A stretch of 64,000 nucleotides of DNA from contig NZ_BJYX01000010.1 of assembly GCF_007991735.1 (NCBI RefSeq), forward strand, positions 80,760-144,759, written 5' to 3'. Shown here in pieces: positions 9,816 to 18,088 of the stretch; the first letter of the stretch is position 1; every line of letters begins with the position of its first letter. Source of the DNA: Terrabacter aerolatus. GTDB lineage: Bacteria; Actinomycetota; Actinomycetes; Actinomycetales; Dermatophilaceae. Position numbers and translations under genes: made by a program. The notes beneath the pieces are model-generated. The model worked only from the letters and a program-made list of their open reading frames with translations. It was not told the DNA's origin and did no database searches.

Positions 9816-10994
9816 TCAGTACTCGGGCTGGCTCGGGTCGATCTCCCGGAGGTAGGCGAGTATGCCGCCCTCGACGTTCGCGACGTCGGTCAGCCCGGCG
9901 CGCAGCGCCAGCCGGGTGGCCTCGGCGGAGCGACCACCCACCTTGCAGTGGATGAGCACCCTTCTGTCCGAAGGCAGCTCGTCGAAGGCCTCGCCGGACC
10001 GGAACCGGTCGAGGTGGATCGCGACCGCACCCGGGATCGAGGCGATGGCCCGCTCCTCGTCGCCACGGACGTCGACGAGGAGCGGCGGACGTGCTGCCGC
10101 GAGCTCCTCGGCCATCTCGTGGACGGTGACCGTCGGCAGGTCCCCCTCGTCGTGGGCGGCCGCACCCGGCACACCGCAGAACTCGACGTAGTCGATGAGC
10201 TCGGTGACAGACGGGTCGTCGCCACAGACGGGGCACTGCGGGTCGGCCCGCACCGTCAGGGTGTCCCAGGTCTGACGCAGCGCGTCGTGGACCATGAGCC
10301 GGCCGACGAGCGGCTCGCCGATACCGAGGAGCAGCTTGATCGCCTCGGTCGACTGCACCGACCCGATGGCCGCGCACAGCACGCCGAGCACGCCCCCCTC
10401 GGCACAGCTCGGCACCGACCCGGGCGGGGGCGGCTCGGGGAAGACGCACCGGTAACAGGGCCCGTGGCCGGCCCACCAGACCGAGACCTGCCCGTCGAAA
10501 CGCAGGATCGAGCCCCACACGTGCGGCTTGCCGAGCATCACGCAGGCGTCGTTGACGAGGTAGCGCGTGGGGAAGTTGTCGGTGCCGTCGACGACGAGGT
10601 CGTAGCCGCCGATGATCTCGAGCGCGTTGGACGAGTCCAGCGCGACGTCGTGGCGCTCGACCGTGACGTGCGGGTTGACCCGGTGCACGGCCGCCTCGGC
10701 CGACTCGGTCTTGGGGCGGCCGATGTCGGCGTCGGAGTGGATGACCTGGCGGTGGAGGTTGGTGAGGTCGACGACGTCGGCGTCGACGACGCCGATGGTG
10801 CCCACGCCCGCCGCAGCGAGGTAGAGCAGCGCCGGTGACCCGAGGCCGCCGGCGCCGACGACGAGGACGCGCGCGTTGGCGAGGCGTTCCTGCCCGTCCC
10901 GCGCGACGTCGGGCAGCAGGAGATGACGGGCGTACCTCGTCGTCTCGGCCGTGCTGAGGGCGCGACCCGTCTTGACCAGCGGATCCGTCGGCAT
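9816..10994 (-). CDS. moeZ: Adenylyltransferase/sulfurtransferase MoeZ (392 aa)
   Basis: E1-like enzyme that adenylates and then thiolates the C-terminal Gly-Gly of small sulfur carriers (MoaD, CysO), feeding molybdopterin and cysteine synthesis. The ThiF/MoeB domain (residues ~15-260) shows the nucleotide site VVGAGGLGSP, zinc cysteines in CYRC and CPVC, and the conserved DGTDNFPTRYLVNDAC. A linker leads to a C-terminal rhodanese domain (~290-390) with the active-site loop HCKVGGRS. Length and layout match MoeZ exactly. A -10 TACGGT six bases before the ATG suggests a leaderless mRNA, and the promoter lies inside an inverted repeat shared with the divergent tetR gene. Confidence 0.95.
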   Translation of the reverse strand: MPTDPLVKTGRALSTAETTRYARHLLLPDVARDGQERLANARVLVVGAGGLGSPALLYLAAAGVGTIGVVDADVVDLTNLHRQVIHSDADIGRPKTESAEAAVHRVNPHVTVERHDVALDSSNALEIIGGYDLVVDGTDNFPTRYLVNDACVMLGKPHVWGSILRFDGQVSVWWAGHGPCYRCVFPEPPPPGSVPSCAEGGVLGVLCAAIGSVQSTEAIKLLLGIGEPLVGRLMVHDALRQTWDTLTVRADPQCPVCGDDPSVTELIDYVEFCGVPGAAAHDEGDLPTVTVHEMAEELAAARPPLLVDVRGDEERAIASIPGAVAIHLDRFRSGEAFDELPSDRRVLIHCKVGGRSAEATRLALRAGLTDVANVEGGILAYLREIDPSQPEY

Positions 10995-10998
10995 GCCC

Positions 10999-11022
10999 TC
11001 ACCGTACTGCTCGGTATGGTGA
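10999..11022. promoter_or_regulatory. Inverted-repeat operator with back-to-back -10 boxes (moeZ/tetR)
   Basis: TCACCGTAC and GTATGGTGA form a 9-bp inverted repeat (one mismatch) around a 6-bp spacer. The left arm holds TACGGT read on the minus strand (11001-11006), six bases before the moeZ ATG; the right arm holds TATGGT on the plus strand (11015-11020), directed at tetR. The adjacent TetR protein is the natural candidate to bind here and regulate both sides, by family habit; this is not proven. Confidence 0.6.
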
Positions 11023-11095
11023 GACGGACACGGTCGTCTGCGGTGGCGGACGGCACGAACGGACGATCGAGCGCCCAGACCCGAAGAGGATCCGC

Positions 11096-11797
11096 ATGGC
11101 AGACGAGATGACCCCGCCCGGCCGAGGCCAGCGCCTGCCCCGATCCGAGCGACGCGCGCAGCTGCTCGACGCCGCGCTCGGGGTGTTCGTCGAGAACGGC
11201 TACCACGCCGCCGCGATGGACGACATCGCCGCGCGTGCCGGAGTCTCCAAACCCGTGCTGTACCAGCACTTCCCGGGCAAGCTCGAGCTCTACCTGGCCC
11301 TCATCGACCAGCACACCGGAGAGCTCGAGCAGCTCGTCCGAGACGCCCTCGCACTCGCGGACAACAAGTCGCGCATCAACACGATGACCCGGGCCTACTT
11401 CGACTTCGTCGGGCAGGAGGGCGCCGCCTTCCGCCTCATCTTCGAGTCCGACCTGGCCAACGAGCCCGAGGTTCGCAGGCGCCTCGACCAGATCGACCTC
11501 ACCTGCGCCGAGGCGATGGCCACGATCATCCGCAGCGAGACCTCGATGGACCAGGAGGAGGCGGTGCTCGTCGGCGTCGCCTTCGTCGGCCTCGCCCAGA
11601 CCTCGGCGCGGCACTGGCTGACCCACGAGGCGACCCTGTCCAAGGAGACGGCCGTGCGGATCACGGCGGCGCTCATCCGCCGGGGGTTCGGCGCCTTCCC
11701 GCTCGTGGGTCGCGCGGACGGGCGGGCCGACGGCGCGGTCGAGGACGACCGGCCGTCAGGCACGGCCAGGGAATCGGTCGGCACGCCGGCTGGTTAA
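11096..11797 (+). CDS. TetR-family transcriptional regulator (233 aa)
   Basis: One-domain-plus-ligand-pocket repressor. The DNA-binding helix-turn-helix is at residues ~17-63 (MDDIAARAGVSKPVLYQHF), and the helical ligand/dimer domain follows to about residue 205. The tail is Gly/Asp-rich and disordered. ATG 11096 is preceded by GAAGAGGA. It is divergent from moeZ and just upstream of a DUF3107 gene; the same trio is found in mycobacteria (Rv3206c, Rv3208, Rv3208A as I recall). It likely controls itself, moeZ, or both through the inverted repeat at 10999-11022. The ligand is unknown. Confidence 0.92.
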   Translation: MADEMTPPGRGQRLPRSERRAQLLDAALGVFVENGYHAAAMDDIAARAGVSKPVLYQHFPGKLELYLALIDQHTGELEQLVRDALALADNKSRINTMTRAYFDFVGQEGAAFRLIFESDLANEPEVRRRLDQIDLTCAEAMATIIRSETSMDQEEAVLVGVAFVGLAQTSARHWLTHEATLSKETAVRITAALIRRGFGAFPLVGRADGRADGAVEDDRPSGTARESVGTPAG

Positions 11798-11853
11798 GGT
11801 GACGACAGGGCGCGGCCGACCGCGTCCACCGGAACTGAGAAAGCAGGTTTGAC

Positions 11854-12075
11854 GTGGAGGTCCGCATCGGCGTGCAGAACGTGGCGCGCGAGATCACCTT
11901 CGAGACGACGCAGTCGTCCGACGAGATCCACGCCGCCGTGACGGCAGCACTCGGCTCAGACGTCCTCGAGCTGGTCGACGACAAGGGTGGGCGCATCATC
12001 GTCCCGTCCGCCTCGATCGGCTACGTGACGACGGGTGCCGAGCGCAAGGGTGGCGTCGGGTTCGGCGCTCACTGA
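11854..12075 (+). CDS. DUF3107 small protein (73 aa)
   Basis: Short, highly conserved actinobacterial protein of unknown function. It reads MEVRIGVQNVAREITFE at the start and ends IGYVTTGAERKGGVGFGAH, with a single alpha/beta domain and no membrane segment. The GTG at 11854 is used; AAGCAGG lies upstream. The homologue in M. tuberculosis (TB9.4) is known mainly as an antigen. It follows tetR by 56 bp and is likely in the same transcript, which ends at the hairpin at 12151-12185. Confidence 0.9.
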   Translation: MEVRIGVQNVAREITFETTQSSDEIHAAVTAALGSDVLELVDDKGGRIIVPSASIGYVTTGAERKGGVGFGAH

Positions 12076-12150
12076 ACGCATACGACAACAGCTCTGCCGC
12101 AAGCGATCGCGTCACTCGCACTCGCGTGACGACGTGAGCCCGCAGCGGTG

Positions 12151-12185
12151 AAAGGGCCGCCGACCCGACGGGTCGGCGGCCCTTT
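12151..12185 (+). terminator. Hairpin terminator after DUF3107
   Basis: Perfect 16-bp inverted repeat (12151-12166 and 12170-12185) with a three-base loop, 75 bp after the DUF3107 stop. The stem starts AAAGGGCC and ends GGCCCTTT, so a short T-run closes it. Confidence 0.85.
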
Positions 12186-12306
12186 CGCTGCTCCCATCAA
12201 CCTGAGCGTGACCTGAGAGCGTCGGGCGGGTACAGGGAGAGGGAACGAGTCGGGACCGCCGGGTCGTCGCCGCCCGCACCGCGGGCTCGAAGGAGGAAGC
12301 GCCGTC

Positions 12307-12579
12307 ATGATCGGAACCATCCTGGCCGCCCTCGTCGCGGGTGCGATCGTGGGACCGCTCGCCCGACTGGTGCTTCCGGGCAGGCAGCACATCAGCGTCC
12401 TGCTCACCGTGGTCCTCGGGGCCATCGGCTCCCTCATCGGCGCCTTCATCTACTACAAGGCGACCGGTGTCACCGACACCAAGGGGATCGACTGGATCTC
12501 CGGCCTCATCGGCGTCGTCGTCGCGGCCGCCCTCATCGTCGGCTACGGCATGATCACCGGCAACCGCCAGACGCGTTGA
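12307..12579 (+). CDS. GlsB/YeaQ/YmgE-family membrane protein, copy 1 (90 aa)
   Basis: Very small integral membrane protein with three hydrophobic segments (residues ~3-22, 31-50, 64-83) and the family glycine-rich pattern VGPLARLVLPG near the first segment. The family is annotated as transglycosylase-associated or general-stress protein; in firmicutes GlsB-type proteins anchor stress factors at the membrane. AAGGAGGAAG is a strong ribosome site 7-8 bases before ATG 12307. A paralogue follows 190 bp later. Stress-inducible expression is expected from the family; no stress promoter is obvious here. Confidence 0.85.
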   Translation: MIGTILAALVAGAIVGPLARLVLPGRQHISVLLTVVLGAIGSLIGAFIYYKATGVTDTKGIDWISGLIGVVVAAALIVGYGMITGNRQTR

Positions 12580-12767
12580 GCCGCAGGGCGGGTGCTCGTC
12601 AGCCGCCGTGTCGCCTTCGTCCGTCGATGGGCGGAATCCCGTGGAAATGGCACCCGCCACATCCACCACTCCCGCCTCAAGCGGTGGGACATTGAACTCG
12701 TTGCACATATTCGTCCGCACCCCTCGCGGATCAAACGGTCACCCGTGACCAGAAGGAGCTGTGACAC

Positions 12768-13031
12768 ATGGTCAGCACCATCATCGGAGCCATCATCGTC
12801 GGTGCCATCATCGGCGCCCTCGGTCGGCTGATCCTCCCCGGCAAGCAGAACATCTCGATCGTCGTGACGATCCTCATCGGCATCGTCGCCAACGTCATCG
12901 TCACGTTCGTCGTGCGCCAGCTGGGCTACTCGAACAACGGCGGCATCGCCTGGATCCCGCTGATCCTCGGCGCCATCGTCGCCGCGATCATCATCGTGCT
13001 GTACGGCCGCATGAGCCACAAGTCGGTCTGA
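12768..13031 (+). CDS. GlsB/YeaQ/YmgE-family membrane protein, copy 2 (87 aa)
   Basis: Paralogue of the preceding gene with the same three membrane segments and the motif IGALGRLILPGKQNIS, which lines up with VGPLARLVLPGRQHIS of copy 1. AGAAGGAG precedes ATG 12768. The two copies have diverged in their second halves (GIDWISGLIGVVV versus GIAWIPLILGAIV), so the duplication is not recent. The 190 bp between them has lower GC (around ATTGAACTCGTTGCACATATTCG) and could hold a separate promoter for this copy. The transcript ends in the strong hairpin at 13044-13077. Confidence 0.85.
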   Translation: MVSTIIGAIIVGAIIGALGRLILPGKQNISIVVTILIGIVANVIVTFVVRQLGYSNNGGIAWIPLILGAIVAAIIIVLYGRMSHKSV

Positions 13032-13043
13032 CCCACGACGCGA

Positions 13044-13077
13044 CCGAAGGGCCCGACCACGCGGTCGGGCCCTTCGG
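13044..13077 (+). terminator. Hairpin terminator after GlsB copy 2
   Basis: Perfect 15-bp stem (13044-13058 and 13063-13077) with loop ACGC, 13 bp past the stop codon. Confidence 0.88.
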
Positions 13078-13111
13078 CGTGTCCGGGGCCTGTGCGCTCG
13101 CAGCTGCCTAT

Positions 13112-13174
13112 GTATGCCGTGTGCCCCGTGGCGTGGGCCCGCGCACCGGCGCGTGGCCCGGGCGCACGGCATAC
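13112..13174 (-). terminator. Long hairpin built on the GTATGCC motif
   Basis: Arms 13112-13126 and 13160-13174 pair over 15 bp with one mismatch; each arm carries the GTATGCCG/CGGCATAC motif. It lies just past the stop of the minus-strand ferritin-like gene and ahead of the convergent GlsB terminator, so it is probably that gene's terminator. Confidence 0.6.
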
Positions 13175-13183
13175 GGCCGGCGG

Positions 13184-13924
13184 TCAGGCCGAGAGGCCGA
13201 GGCGCTCCATGCGTCGGGAGTGCTCGTCCGTGAGGCGGGCGAACATCCGGCCCAGCTCGGCGAGGTCGGCGCCGGCCCGGCCCGGGGCGCCGACGAGGAT
13301 GCTGGCGAGGGCGTCGCGCTCGACCCCGACCCGCTGGGCCTGGGTGATGGCCTCACCGACGAGCCGACGGCCCCACAGCGCGAGACGACCGGCGAGCCGC
13401 GGCTCGGCCGCGATGGCCTCCCGCACGACGGTGACGGCGAACTCGGCCTGCCCCGTGTCCTCGAGCACGCTGACGACGAGGGCCCGGGTGTCCTCGTCGA
13501 CGTAGCGCGAGATCTCTCGGTAGAAGTCCTGCGCGATGCCCTCGCCCACATAGGCCTTGACGAGGCCCTCGAGCCAGTCGGACGGGTTCGTGCGCTCGTG
13601 GAAGGCGTCGACGGCCGGGACGAACGGCTGCATCGCCGACTCCGGCTCGACGCCGAGGGACTGGAGCCGCTCGGTCAGCACCGAGTAGTTGCGCAGCTCG
13701 TGGGCGGCCAGGACCGCGAGCGCCGACTTGTGCCGCAGTGAGGGGGCGAGCTCCGCGTCCTTGGCGAGCTGGCTGAAGGCCCGCAGCTCGCCGTAGGCCA
13801 GCGCGCCGAGCAGGTCGGTGACCGCCGCGAGGTAGCCGGGCTCGCCGTCCTGCTCGCCCGGCGTCTGGGCGTGCGCCCAGGGCGGGGTCTGCTCGGTGGT
13901 CTCGGGCGCCGCGTCGTCGCTCAT
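13184..13924 (-). CDS. Ferritin-like fold protein (246 aa)
   Basis: Soluble, all-helical protein of the actinobacterial group annotated ferritin-like fold-containing (Rv3210c type as I recall). A charged, proline-rich N-terminus of ~30 residues precedes four long helices with scattered Glu and His (GALAYGELRAFSQLA, AAHELRNYSVL, YREISRYVDEDT) that could form a diiron site, although I do not see the clean ExxH pair of true ferritins, so metal binding is unproven. It is transcribed away from the DEAD-box helicase gene, as in other actinobacteria. TAGATT six bases before ATG 13924 points to a leaderless transcript. Confidence 0.82.
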   Translation of the reverse strand: MSDDAAPETTEQTPPWAHAQTPGEQDGEPGYLAAVTDLLGALAYGELRAFSQLAKDAELAPSLRHKSALAVLAAHELRNYSVLTERLQSLGVEPESAMQPFVPAVDAFHERTNPSDWLEGLVKAYVGEGIAQDFYREISRYVDEDTRALVVSVLEDTGQAEFAVTVVREAIAAEPRLAGRLALWGRRLVGEAITQAQRVGVERDALASILVGAPGRAGADLAELGRMFARLTDEHSRRMERLGLSA

Positions 13925-13930
13925 GCGCCC

Positions 13931-13936
13931 AATCTA
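13931..13936 (-). promoter_or_regulatory. -10 box of leaderless ferritin-like gene
   Basis: TAGATT (TANNNT) ends six bases before the ATG at 13924, so transcription should begin at the start codon. Confidence 0.5.
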
Positions 13937-13970
13937 GTGAAGGAGTTCGGGCGTTCTGCCCCCATGCCGG

Positions 13971-13976
13971 TAGACT
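13971..13976 (+). promoter_or_regulatory. Candidate -10 of the DEAD-box helicase gene
   Basis: TAGACT on the plus strand would start a transcript near 13983 and leave an untranslated leader of about 180 bases before the helicase ATG. The leader contains several short GC-rich inverted repeats but no riboswitch that I recognise. Confidence 0.35.
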
Positions 13977-14163
13977 GGACCGGACAACTCGGTGCCCGGT
14001 CGGCCCTTAGTTTGCCCAGATGGTGCTCGCGGACTCCCCGCGCACCGGTGGAGCCCGCACCACTGCGAGAGCCACCCACCGTCCCTGACAGTCTCCGATC
14101 GGCCCGTCACGCGCCACTGAGCTCCCGCACCGCCGGGGTGCTCGTGCCGATCGAGAGATGCCC

Positions 14164-15984
14164 ATGACCCAGCCCCACGAGATCTCCGCCGACGCGGAGG
14201 TCGCCACGGACGCGCCCGAGACCGTCGTCGACACCACGGTCGAGCCGGCCCCCGAGACCGTTGCCGAGCCGGCCGTCGAGCTGACCTTCGCCGACTTCGA
14301 CGTGCACCCCGACATCGTCGCCTCGCTCGCCGACCACGGGATCGTCCACCCCTTCCCCATCCAGGCCATGACGCTGCCCGTCGCCCTCGCCGGCCACGAC
14401 ATCATCGGCCAGGCCAAGACCGGCACGGGCAAGACGCTCGGGTTCGGCGTGCCGATCCTCAACCGCGTGCTCGCCCGCGGTGACGAGGGCTTCGAGGCCC
14501 AGGCCCGTCCCGGCAAGCCGCAGGCCCTCGCCGTGGCCCCCACCCGCGAGCTCGCCGTCCAGGTCGCGAGCGACCTCGAGCGCGCCGGCCGCAAGCGCGG
14601 CGTGCGCGTGCTCACCGTCTACGGCGGCCGCGCCTACGAGCCCCAGATCGAGGCCCTCAAGGCCGGCGTCGAGGTCGTCGTCGGCACGCCCGGCCGCCTC
14701 ATCGACCTCGCCAAGCAGGGCCACCTCGACCTGTCGCAAGCCCGCACCGTCGTGCTCGACGAGGCCGACGAGATGCTCGACCTCGGCTTCCTGCCCGACG
14801 TCGAGACCCTCATGTCGCTGACGCCGGCCTCGCGCCAGACCATGCTCTTCTCGGCGACCATGCCCGGCGCGATCGTCGCCCTGGCCCGCCGCTACATGTC
14901 CCAGCCGACGCACATCCGCGCCATGGGCGACGAGAACGAGAACGCCCACACGGTCAAGGCCGTCGAGCAGTTCGTCTACCGCGCCCACGCCATGGACAAG
15001 GTCGAGATGCTCTCGCGCATGCTGCAGGCCAACGGCCGCGGCCTGACGATCATCTTCAGCCGCACCAAGCGCACCGCCGCCAAGGTCGCCGACGAGCTCG
15101 TCGAGCGCGGCTTCGCGGCCGCCGCGATCCACGGCGACCTCGGGCAGGGGGCGCGCGAGCAGGCCCTGCGGGCGTTCCGCAACGGCAAGGTCGACATCCT
15201 CGTCGCGACCGACGTCGCCGCCCGTGGCATCGACGTCGAGAACGTCACCCACGTCATCAACTACCAGTGCCCCGAGGACGAGAAGACCTACCTGCACCGC
15301 ATCGGTCGCACGGCGCGCGCCGGCAACACCGGTGTCGCGGTGACGTTCGTCGACTGGGACGACCTCCACCGCTGGACGCTCATCAACAAGGCCCTGGACC
15401 TCGGCATCCCCGAGCCCCAGGAGACCTACTCGAGCTCCGACCACCTCTTCACCGACCTCGACATCCCCACCGATGCCAAGGGCCGCCTGCGCCGCTCGCA
15501 GCAGAAGCTCGCGGGCCTCGGCGCCGAGGAGATCGAGGACCTCGGTGAGACGGGCAAGCGCCACGGCAAGTCCGCCGGTGCGGGCCGTGGCGAGCGCAGC
15601 GACCGTGACCGGGGCGACCGGGGCGACCGGGGCGACCGGGGCGACCGGGGGCGCTCGCGCTCCGACCGCGGCCGCGGCGACGCCCAGCCGACCGAGGCCC
15701 CCGAGTCCGCCGACCCGTCCGCTCCCGCCGAGGACGGCGAGAGCCGCCCCCGCCGCAGCCGCAACCGCCGCCGTACGCGTGGAGCCGGGGCCGCGGCCGC
15801 CGGCGCCGCGGGCGCGACCGGCGGCGACGAGTCGTCGGCCCCCGCCGAGGGCGCGTCCGACTCCGGCGCGTCCGACGCCGGCGAGGGCGCCTCGCGTCCG
15901 CCGCGTCGCCGCCGTCGTGGTGGTTCCGGTCGGGGCGGTGCCGGGCGTGGCGAGTCCGCACCCGCGACCACCGCTGCGGAGTGA
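14164..15984 (+). CDS. DEAD-box ATP-dependent RNA helicase (606 aa)
   Basis: RNA helicase of the RhlE/CsdA kind acting in ribosome assembly or RNA decay. Motifs in order: Q motif (FPIQAMTLP), Walker A QAKTGTGKT, PTRELA, GTPGR, DEADEM, SAT, then the second RecA domain with IIFSRTKRTA, ATDVAARGID and HRIGRTARAG. The C-terminal ~170 residues are disordered and charged, with a tandem Gly-Asp-Arg run (about residues 480-500) followed by Ala/Glu-rich and Arg-rich stretches likely to bind RNA. ATG 14164 is preferred since GAGAG is six bases before it; ATG 14158 is the alternative. Its place beside the ferritin-like gene matches Rv3211/Rv3210c. Confidence 0.94.
   Translation: MTQPHEISADAEVATDAPETVVDTTVEPAPETVAEPAVELTFADFDVHPDIVASLADHGIVHPFPIQAMTLPVALAGHDIIGQAKTGTGKTLGFGVPILNRVLARGDEGFEAQARPGKPQALAVAPTRELAVQVASDLERAGRKRGVRVLTVYGGRAYEPQIEALKAGVEVVVGTPGRLIDLAKQGHLDLSQARTVVLDEADEMLDLGFLPDVETLMSLTPASRQTMLFSATMPGAIVALARRYMSQPTHIRAMGDENENAHTVKAVEQFVYRAHAMDKVEMLSRMLQANGRGLTIIFSRTKRTAAKVADELVERGFAAAAIHGDLGQGAREQALRAFRNGKVDILVATDVAARGIDVENVTHVINYQCPEDEKTYLHRIGRTARAGNTGVAVTFVDWDDLHRWTLINKALDLGIPEPQETYSSSDHLFTDLDIPTDAKGRLRRSQQKLAGLGAEEIEDLGETGKRHGKSAGAGRGERSDRDRGDRGDRGDRGDRGRSRSDRGRGDAQPTEAPESADPSAPAEDGESRPRRSRNRRRTRGAGAAAAGAAGATGGDESSAPAEGASDSGASDAGEGASRPPRRRRRGGSGRGGAGRGESAPATTAAE
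15607..15650 (+). repeat. Tandem 9-bp repeat coding Gly-Asp-Arg
   Basis: GACCGGGGC is repeated almost five times inside the helicase gene and encodes the GDRGDRGDR run of its tail. The near-identical DNA copies suggest slippage, so the copy number probably varies between strains. Confidence 0.9.
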
Positions 15985-16032
15985 CCCCGCGACGTCGAGC
16001 CCCAGCGGCTGACGTCGCACCGAGCACGTGAC

Positions 16033-16072
16033 AGGCCCGGGCGGTCGACACCACGGTGTCCCGCCCGGGCCT
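16033..16072 (+). terminator. Two-part hairpin terminator after the helicase
   Basis: AGGCCCGGGCGG (16033-16044) pairs with CCGCCCGGGCCT (16061-16072), and the loop holds a further 6-bp stem (GACACC/GGTGTC). It lies about 50 bp beyond the helicase stop. Confidence 0.85.
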
Positions 16073-16188
16073 TCGCGTACCCCGACGAGGCGCGCCCCGG
16101 CCTGCGGGTCCACGGTGCGGTCACAGCGGGTCGGCCCCGGGAGACGCTCCTACGCTGGCGGGAGACCACGGCACCGAGGAGGACTCCC

Positions 16189-16797
16189 ATGAAGCTGCAC
16201 GACTGCATCGACGATCGCCTGCGCGCCTTCATCGAGGCGCAGCACCTCTTCTTCGTCGCGACGGCGCCGCTCGATGCCGATGGTCACGTCAACCTCTCCC
16301 CCAAGGGCCTCGACGGGACGTTCGCGGTCCTCGACGAGCACTCCGTGGCCTACCTCGACCTCACCGGCAGCGGCTCCGAGACGGTGGCCCACCTGCGCGA
16401 GAACGGTCGCATCACCGTCATGTTCTGCGCCTTCGAGGGGCCGCCGAACATCGTGCGCCTGCACGGCACAGGCCGTTACATCACCCTGCACGACGTCGAG
16501 TTCGACTCGTACCGTGGGCTCTTCGCCGACCACCCCGGCGCGAGGGGTGTCGTCGTCGTCGACGTCGAGCGGGTCTCCGACTCGTGCGGGTATGCCGTCC
16601 CCTTCATGAGCCACGAGGCCGACCGGGACCTGCTGACCCGGTGGGCCGGCAACCGTGGCGAGGAGGGCCTGGCGACCTACCGGGCCACGAAGAACGCCGC
16701 GTCCATCGACGGTCTCCCGGCCCTGGACCCCACCACCCCCACCCCGCAACACACCGGGCAGTCGCCAACCGCGCCGGTTGCAACCGGCGCGAGCTGA
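16189..16797 (+). CDS. Pyridoxamine 5'-phosphate oxidase family protein (202 aa)
   Basis: Split-barrel flavin-binding protein of the PNPOx-like superfamily, probably an FMN- or F420-linked reductase; the exact substrate is not readable. Residues ~10-130 carry the barrel (HLFFVATAPLDADGHVNLSPKG, VMFCAFEGPPNIVRLHGTGRYI). GAGGAGG a few bases before ATG 16189 sets the start. The last ~20 residues (PTPQHTGQ onwards) and the stop codon are encoded by a 71-bp palindromic repeat (16746-16816), so the original C-terminus has been replaced or extended by the repeat. TACGCT at 16151-16156 is a possible -10. Confidence 0.85.
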   Translation: MKLHDCIDDRLRAFIEAQHLFFVATAPLDADGHVNLSPKGLDGTFAVLDEHSVAYLDLTGSGSETVAHLRENGRITVMFCAFEGPPNIVRLHGTGRYITLHDVEFDSYRGLFADHPGARGVVVVDVERVSDSCGYAVPFMSHEADRDLLTRWAGNRGEEGLATYRATKNAASIDGLPALDPTTPTPQHTGQSPTAPVATGAS

Positions 16798-16816
16798 CCA
16801 CTGCCCGGTGTGTTGC
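16746..16816. repeat. Palindromic repeat family, copy 1
   Basis: 71-bp element with perfect 17-bp terminal arms (16746-16762 and 16800-16816; ends GCAACACACCGGGCAGT) and a perfect 22-bp palindrome in the middle (16770-16791). It overlaps the 3' end of the flavin oxidase gene and supplies its last residues and stop. It could also act as a transcription terminator. Same family as 28082, 29221, 34043 and 51514. Confidence 0.9.
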
Positions 16817-16834
16817 CGGGCATTCATGGCGGGT

Positions 16835-16870
16835 CTGTCGGCGGGGCTGTCGGCGGGGGTGTCGGCGGGG
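16835..16870. repeat. 12-bp tandem repeat, three copies
   Basis: CTGTCGGCGGGG twice, then GTGTCGGCGGGG, directly after palindromic repeat copy 1. The rest of this 140-bp intergenic space holds a weak GC hairpin near 16880-16902 that may end the alcohol dehydrogenase transcript. Confidence 0.8.
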
Positions 16871-16937
16871 ACGCCGACGGCCGGGCCCCTGAGGGACCCG
16901 GCCGCACGGCATACGCCCTCGTCGGGGCGCTCGAGGA

Positions 16938-17984
16938 TCAGGCGCTGATCGTCGCGGTGTCGATGACGAAGCGGTAGCGCACGTCGCCGGCCACGACGCG
17001 GTCGTAGGCCGCGTCGACCTCGTCGGCGGAGATCTTCTCGATCGTCGCGCCGATGCCGTGCTCGGCGCAGAAGGCGAGCATCTCGGCCGTGGCGGGGATG
17101 CCACCGATGTTCGAGCCGGCCACGACCCGGCTGCCGCCGACGACGGCGCCGGGGGCGAAGTCGTAGTTGCCGGCGGGCAGTCCGACGTTGGCGATGACGC
17201 CGAGCGGGCGCAGCAGCCCGATGTAGGTCTGCATCGGCAGGTCGGCGCTGACGGTGTTGATGATGATGTCGAAGGTGCCCTTGAGGCCCTTCAGCACACC
17301 CTCGTCACCGGTCGCGTAGTAGTTCGTCGCGCCGAGCGCCTCGCCGTCGCCCTTCTTGGCGTCGGTGCGGCTCAGCACGCTGACCTCGGCGCCGAGGGCG
17401 GCGGCGAGCTTGACGGCCATGTGGCCGAGGCCGCCGAGACCGATGACGGCGACCTTCTTGCCGGGGCCGGCGCCCCAGCGCTTGAGCGGGGACCACACGG
17501 TGATGCCGGCGCAGAGCAGTGGAGCGGCGACGTCGAGCTCGATGCCGTCGGGGATGCCGACCGCGAAGCGCTCGGAGACGACGACCTGCTGGGCGTAGCC
17601 ACCCTTGGTCGGCTCGCCGTCGTAGCCCTTGCCGTTGTAGGTCATGACGGCGCCCTTGGAGCAGAACTGCTCCTCGCCGTTCTTGCAGAACTCGCACTCG
17701 CCGCACGAGTCGACCATGCAGCCGACGCCGACGCGGTCGCCGACCTTGTACTTCGTGACGCCGTCACCGACGGCCGACACGACACCGGCGATCTCGTGCC
17801 CGGGGACCATGGGGAAGATCGCGCTGCCCCACTCCTCGCGGACCTGGTGGATGTCGCTGTGGCAGATGCCGGCGAACTTGATGTCGATGAGGACGTCGTC
17901 GTCGCGCAGGTCGCGGTGCTCGACGGTCCGGGCCTCGAAGGCGGCTCCGGCGCTCGGTGCGACCAGTGCAGGGGTGGAAATCAA
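16938..17984 (-). CDS. Zinc-dependent NAD(P) alcohol dehydrogenase, AdhC/YahK type (348 aa)
   Basis: Medium-chain dehydrogenase reducing aldehydes with NADPH. Catalytic zinc ligands are in GICHSDIH and GHE (PMVPGHEIAGVV); the structural zinc lobe has four cysteines in CMVDSCGECEFCKNGEEQFC. The Rossmann site is GLGGLGHMAVKLA. It matches the mycobacterial NADP-dependent AdhC group in length and motifs. The start is uncommon: a TTG at 17984 with AAGGAG eight to nine bases upstream; no ATG or GTG gives a full N-terminus. It stands alone, convergent with the flavin oxidase gene. Confidence 0.93.
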   Translation of the reverse strand: MISTPALVAPSAGAAFEARTVEHRDLRDDDVLIDIKFAGICHSDIHQVREEWGSAIFPMVPGHEIAGVVSAVGDGVTKYKVGDRVGVGCMVDSCGECEFCKNGEEQFCSKGAVMTYNGKGYDGEPTKGGYAQQVVVSERFAVGIPDGIELDVAAPLLCAGITVWSPLKRWGAGPGKKVAVIGLGGLGHMAVKLAAALGAEVSVLSRTDAKKGDGEALGATNYYATGDEGVLKGLKGTFDIIINTVSADLPMQTYIGLLRPLGVIANVGLPAGNYDFAPGAVVGGSRVVAGSNIGGIPATAEMLAFCAEHGIGATIEKISADEVDAAYDRVVAGDVRYRFVIDTATISA

Positions 17985-18088
17985 GGGGGTGTCTCCTTCG
18001 TGGTGGGTGGCGACGCTCTCAGGTCCAGCGCCGCCTCACCACGGTTCATTCCCCGTCGCCGGGTCGTTCCGAACGGATGGGACCTCGG

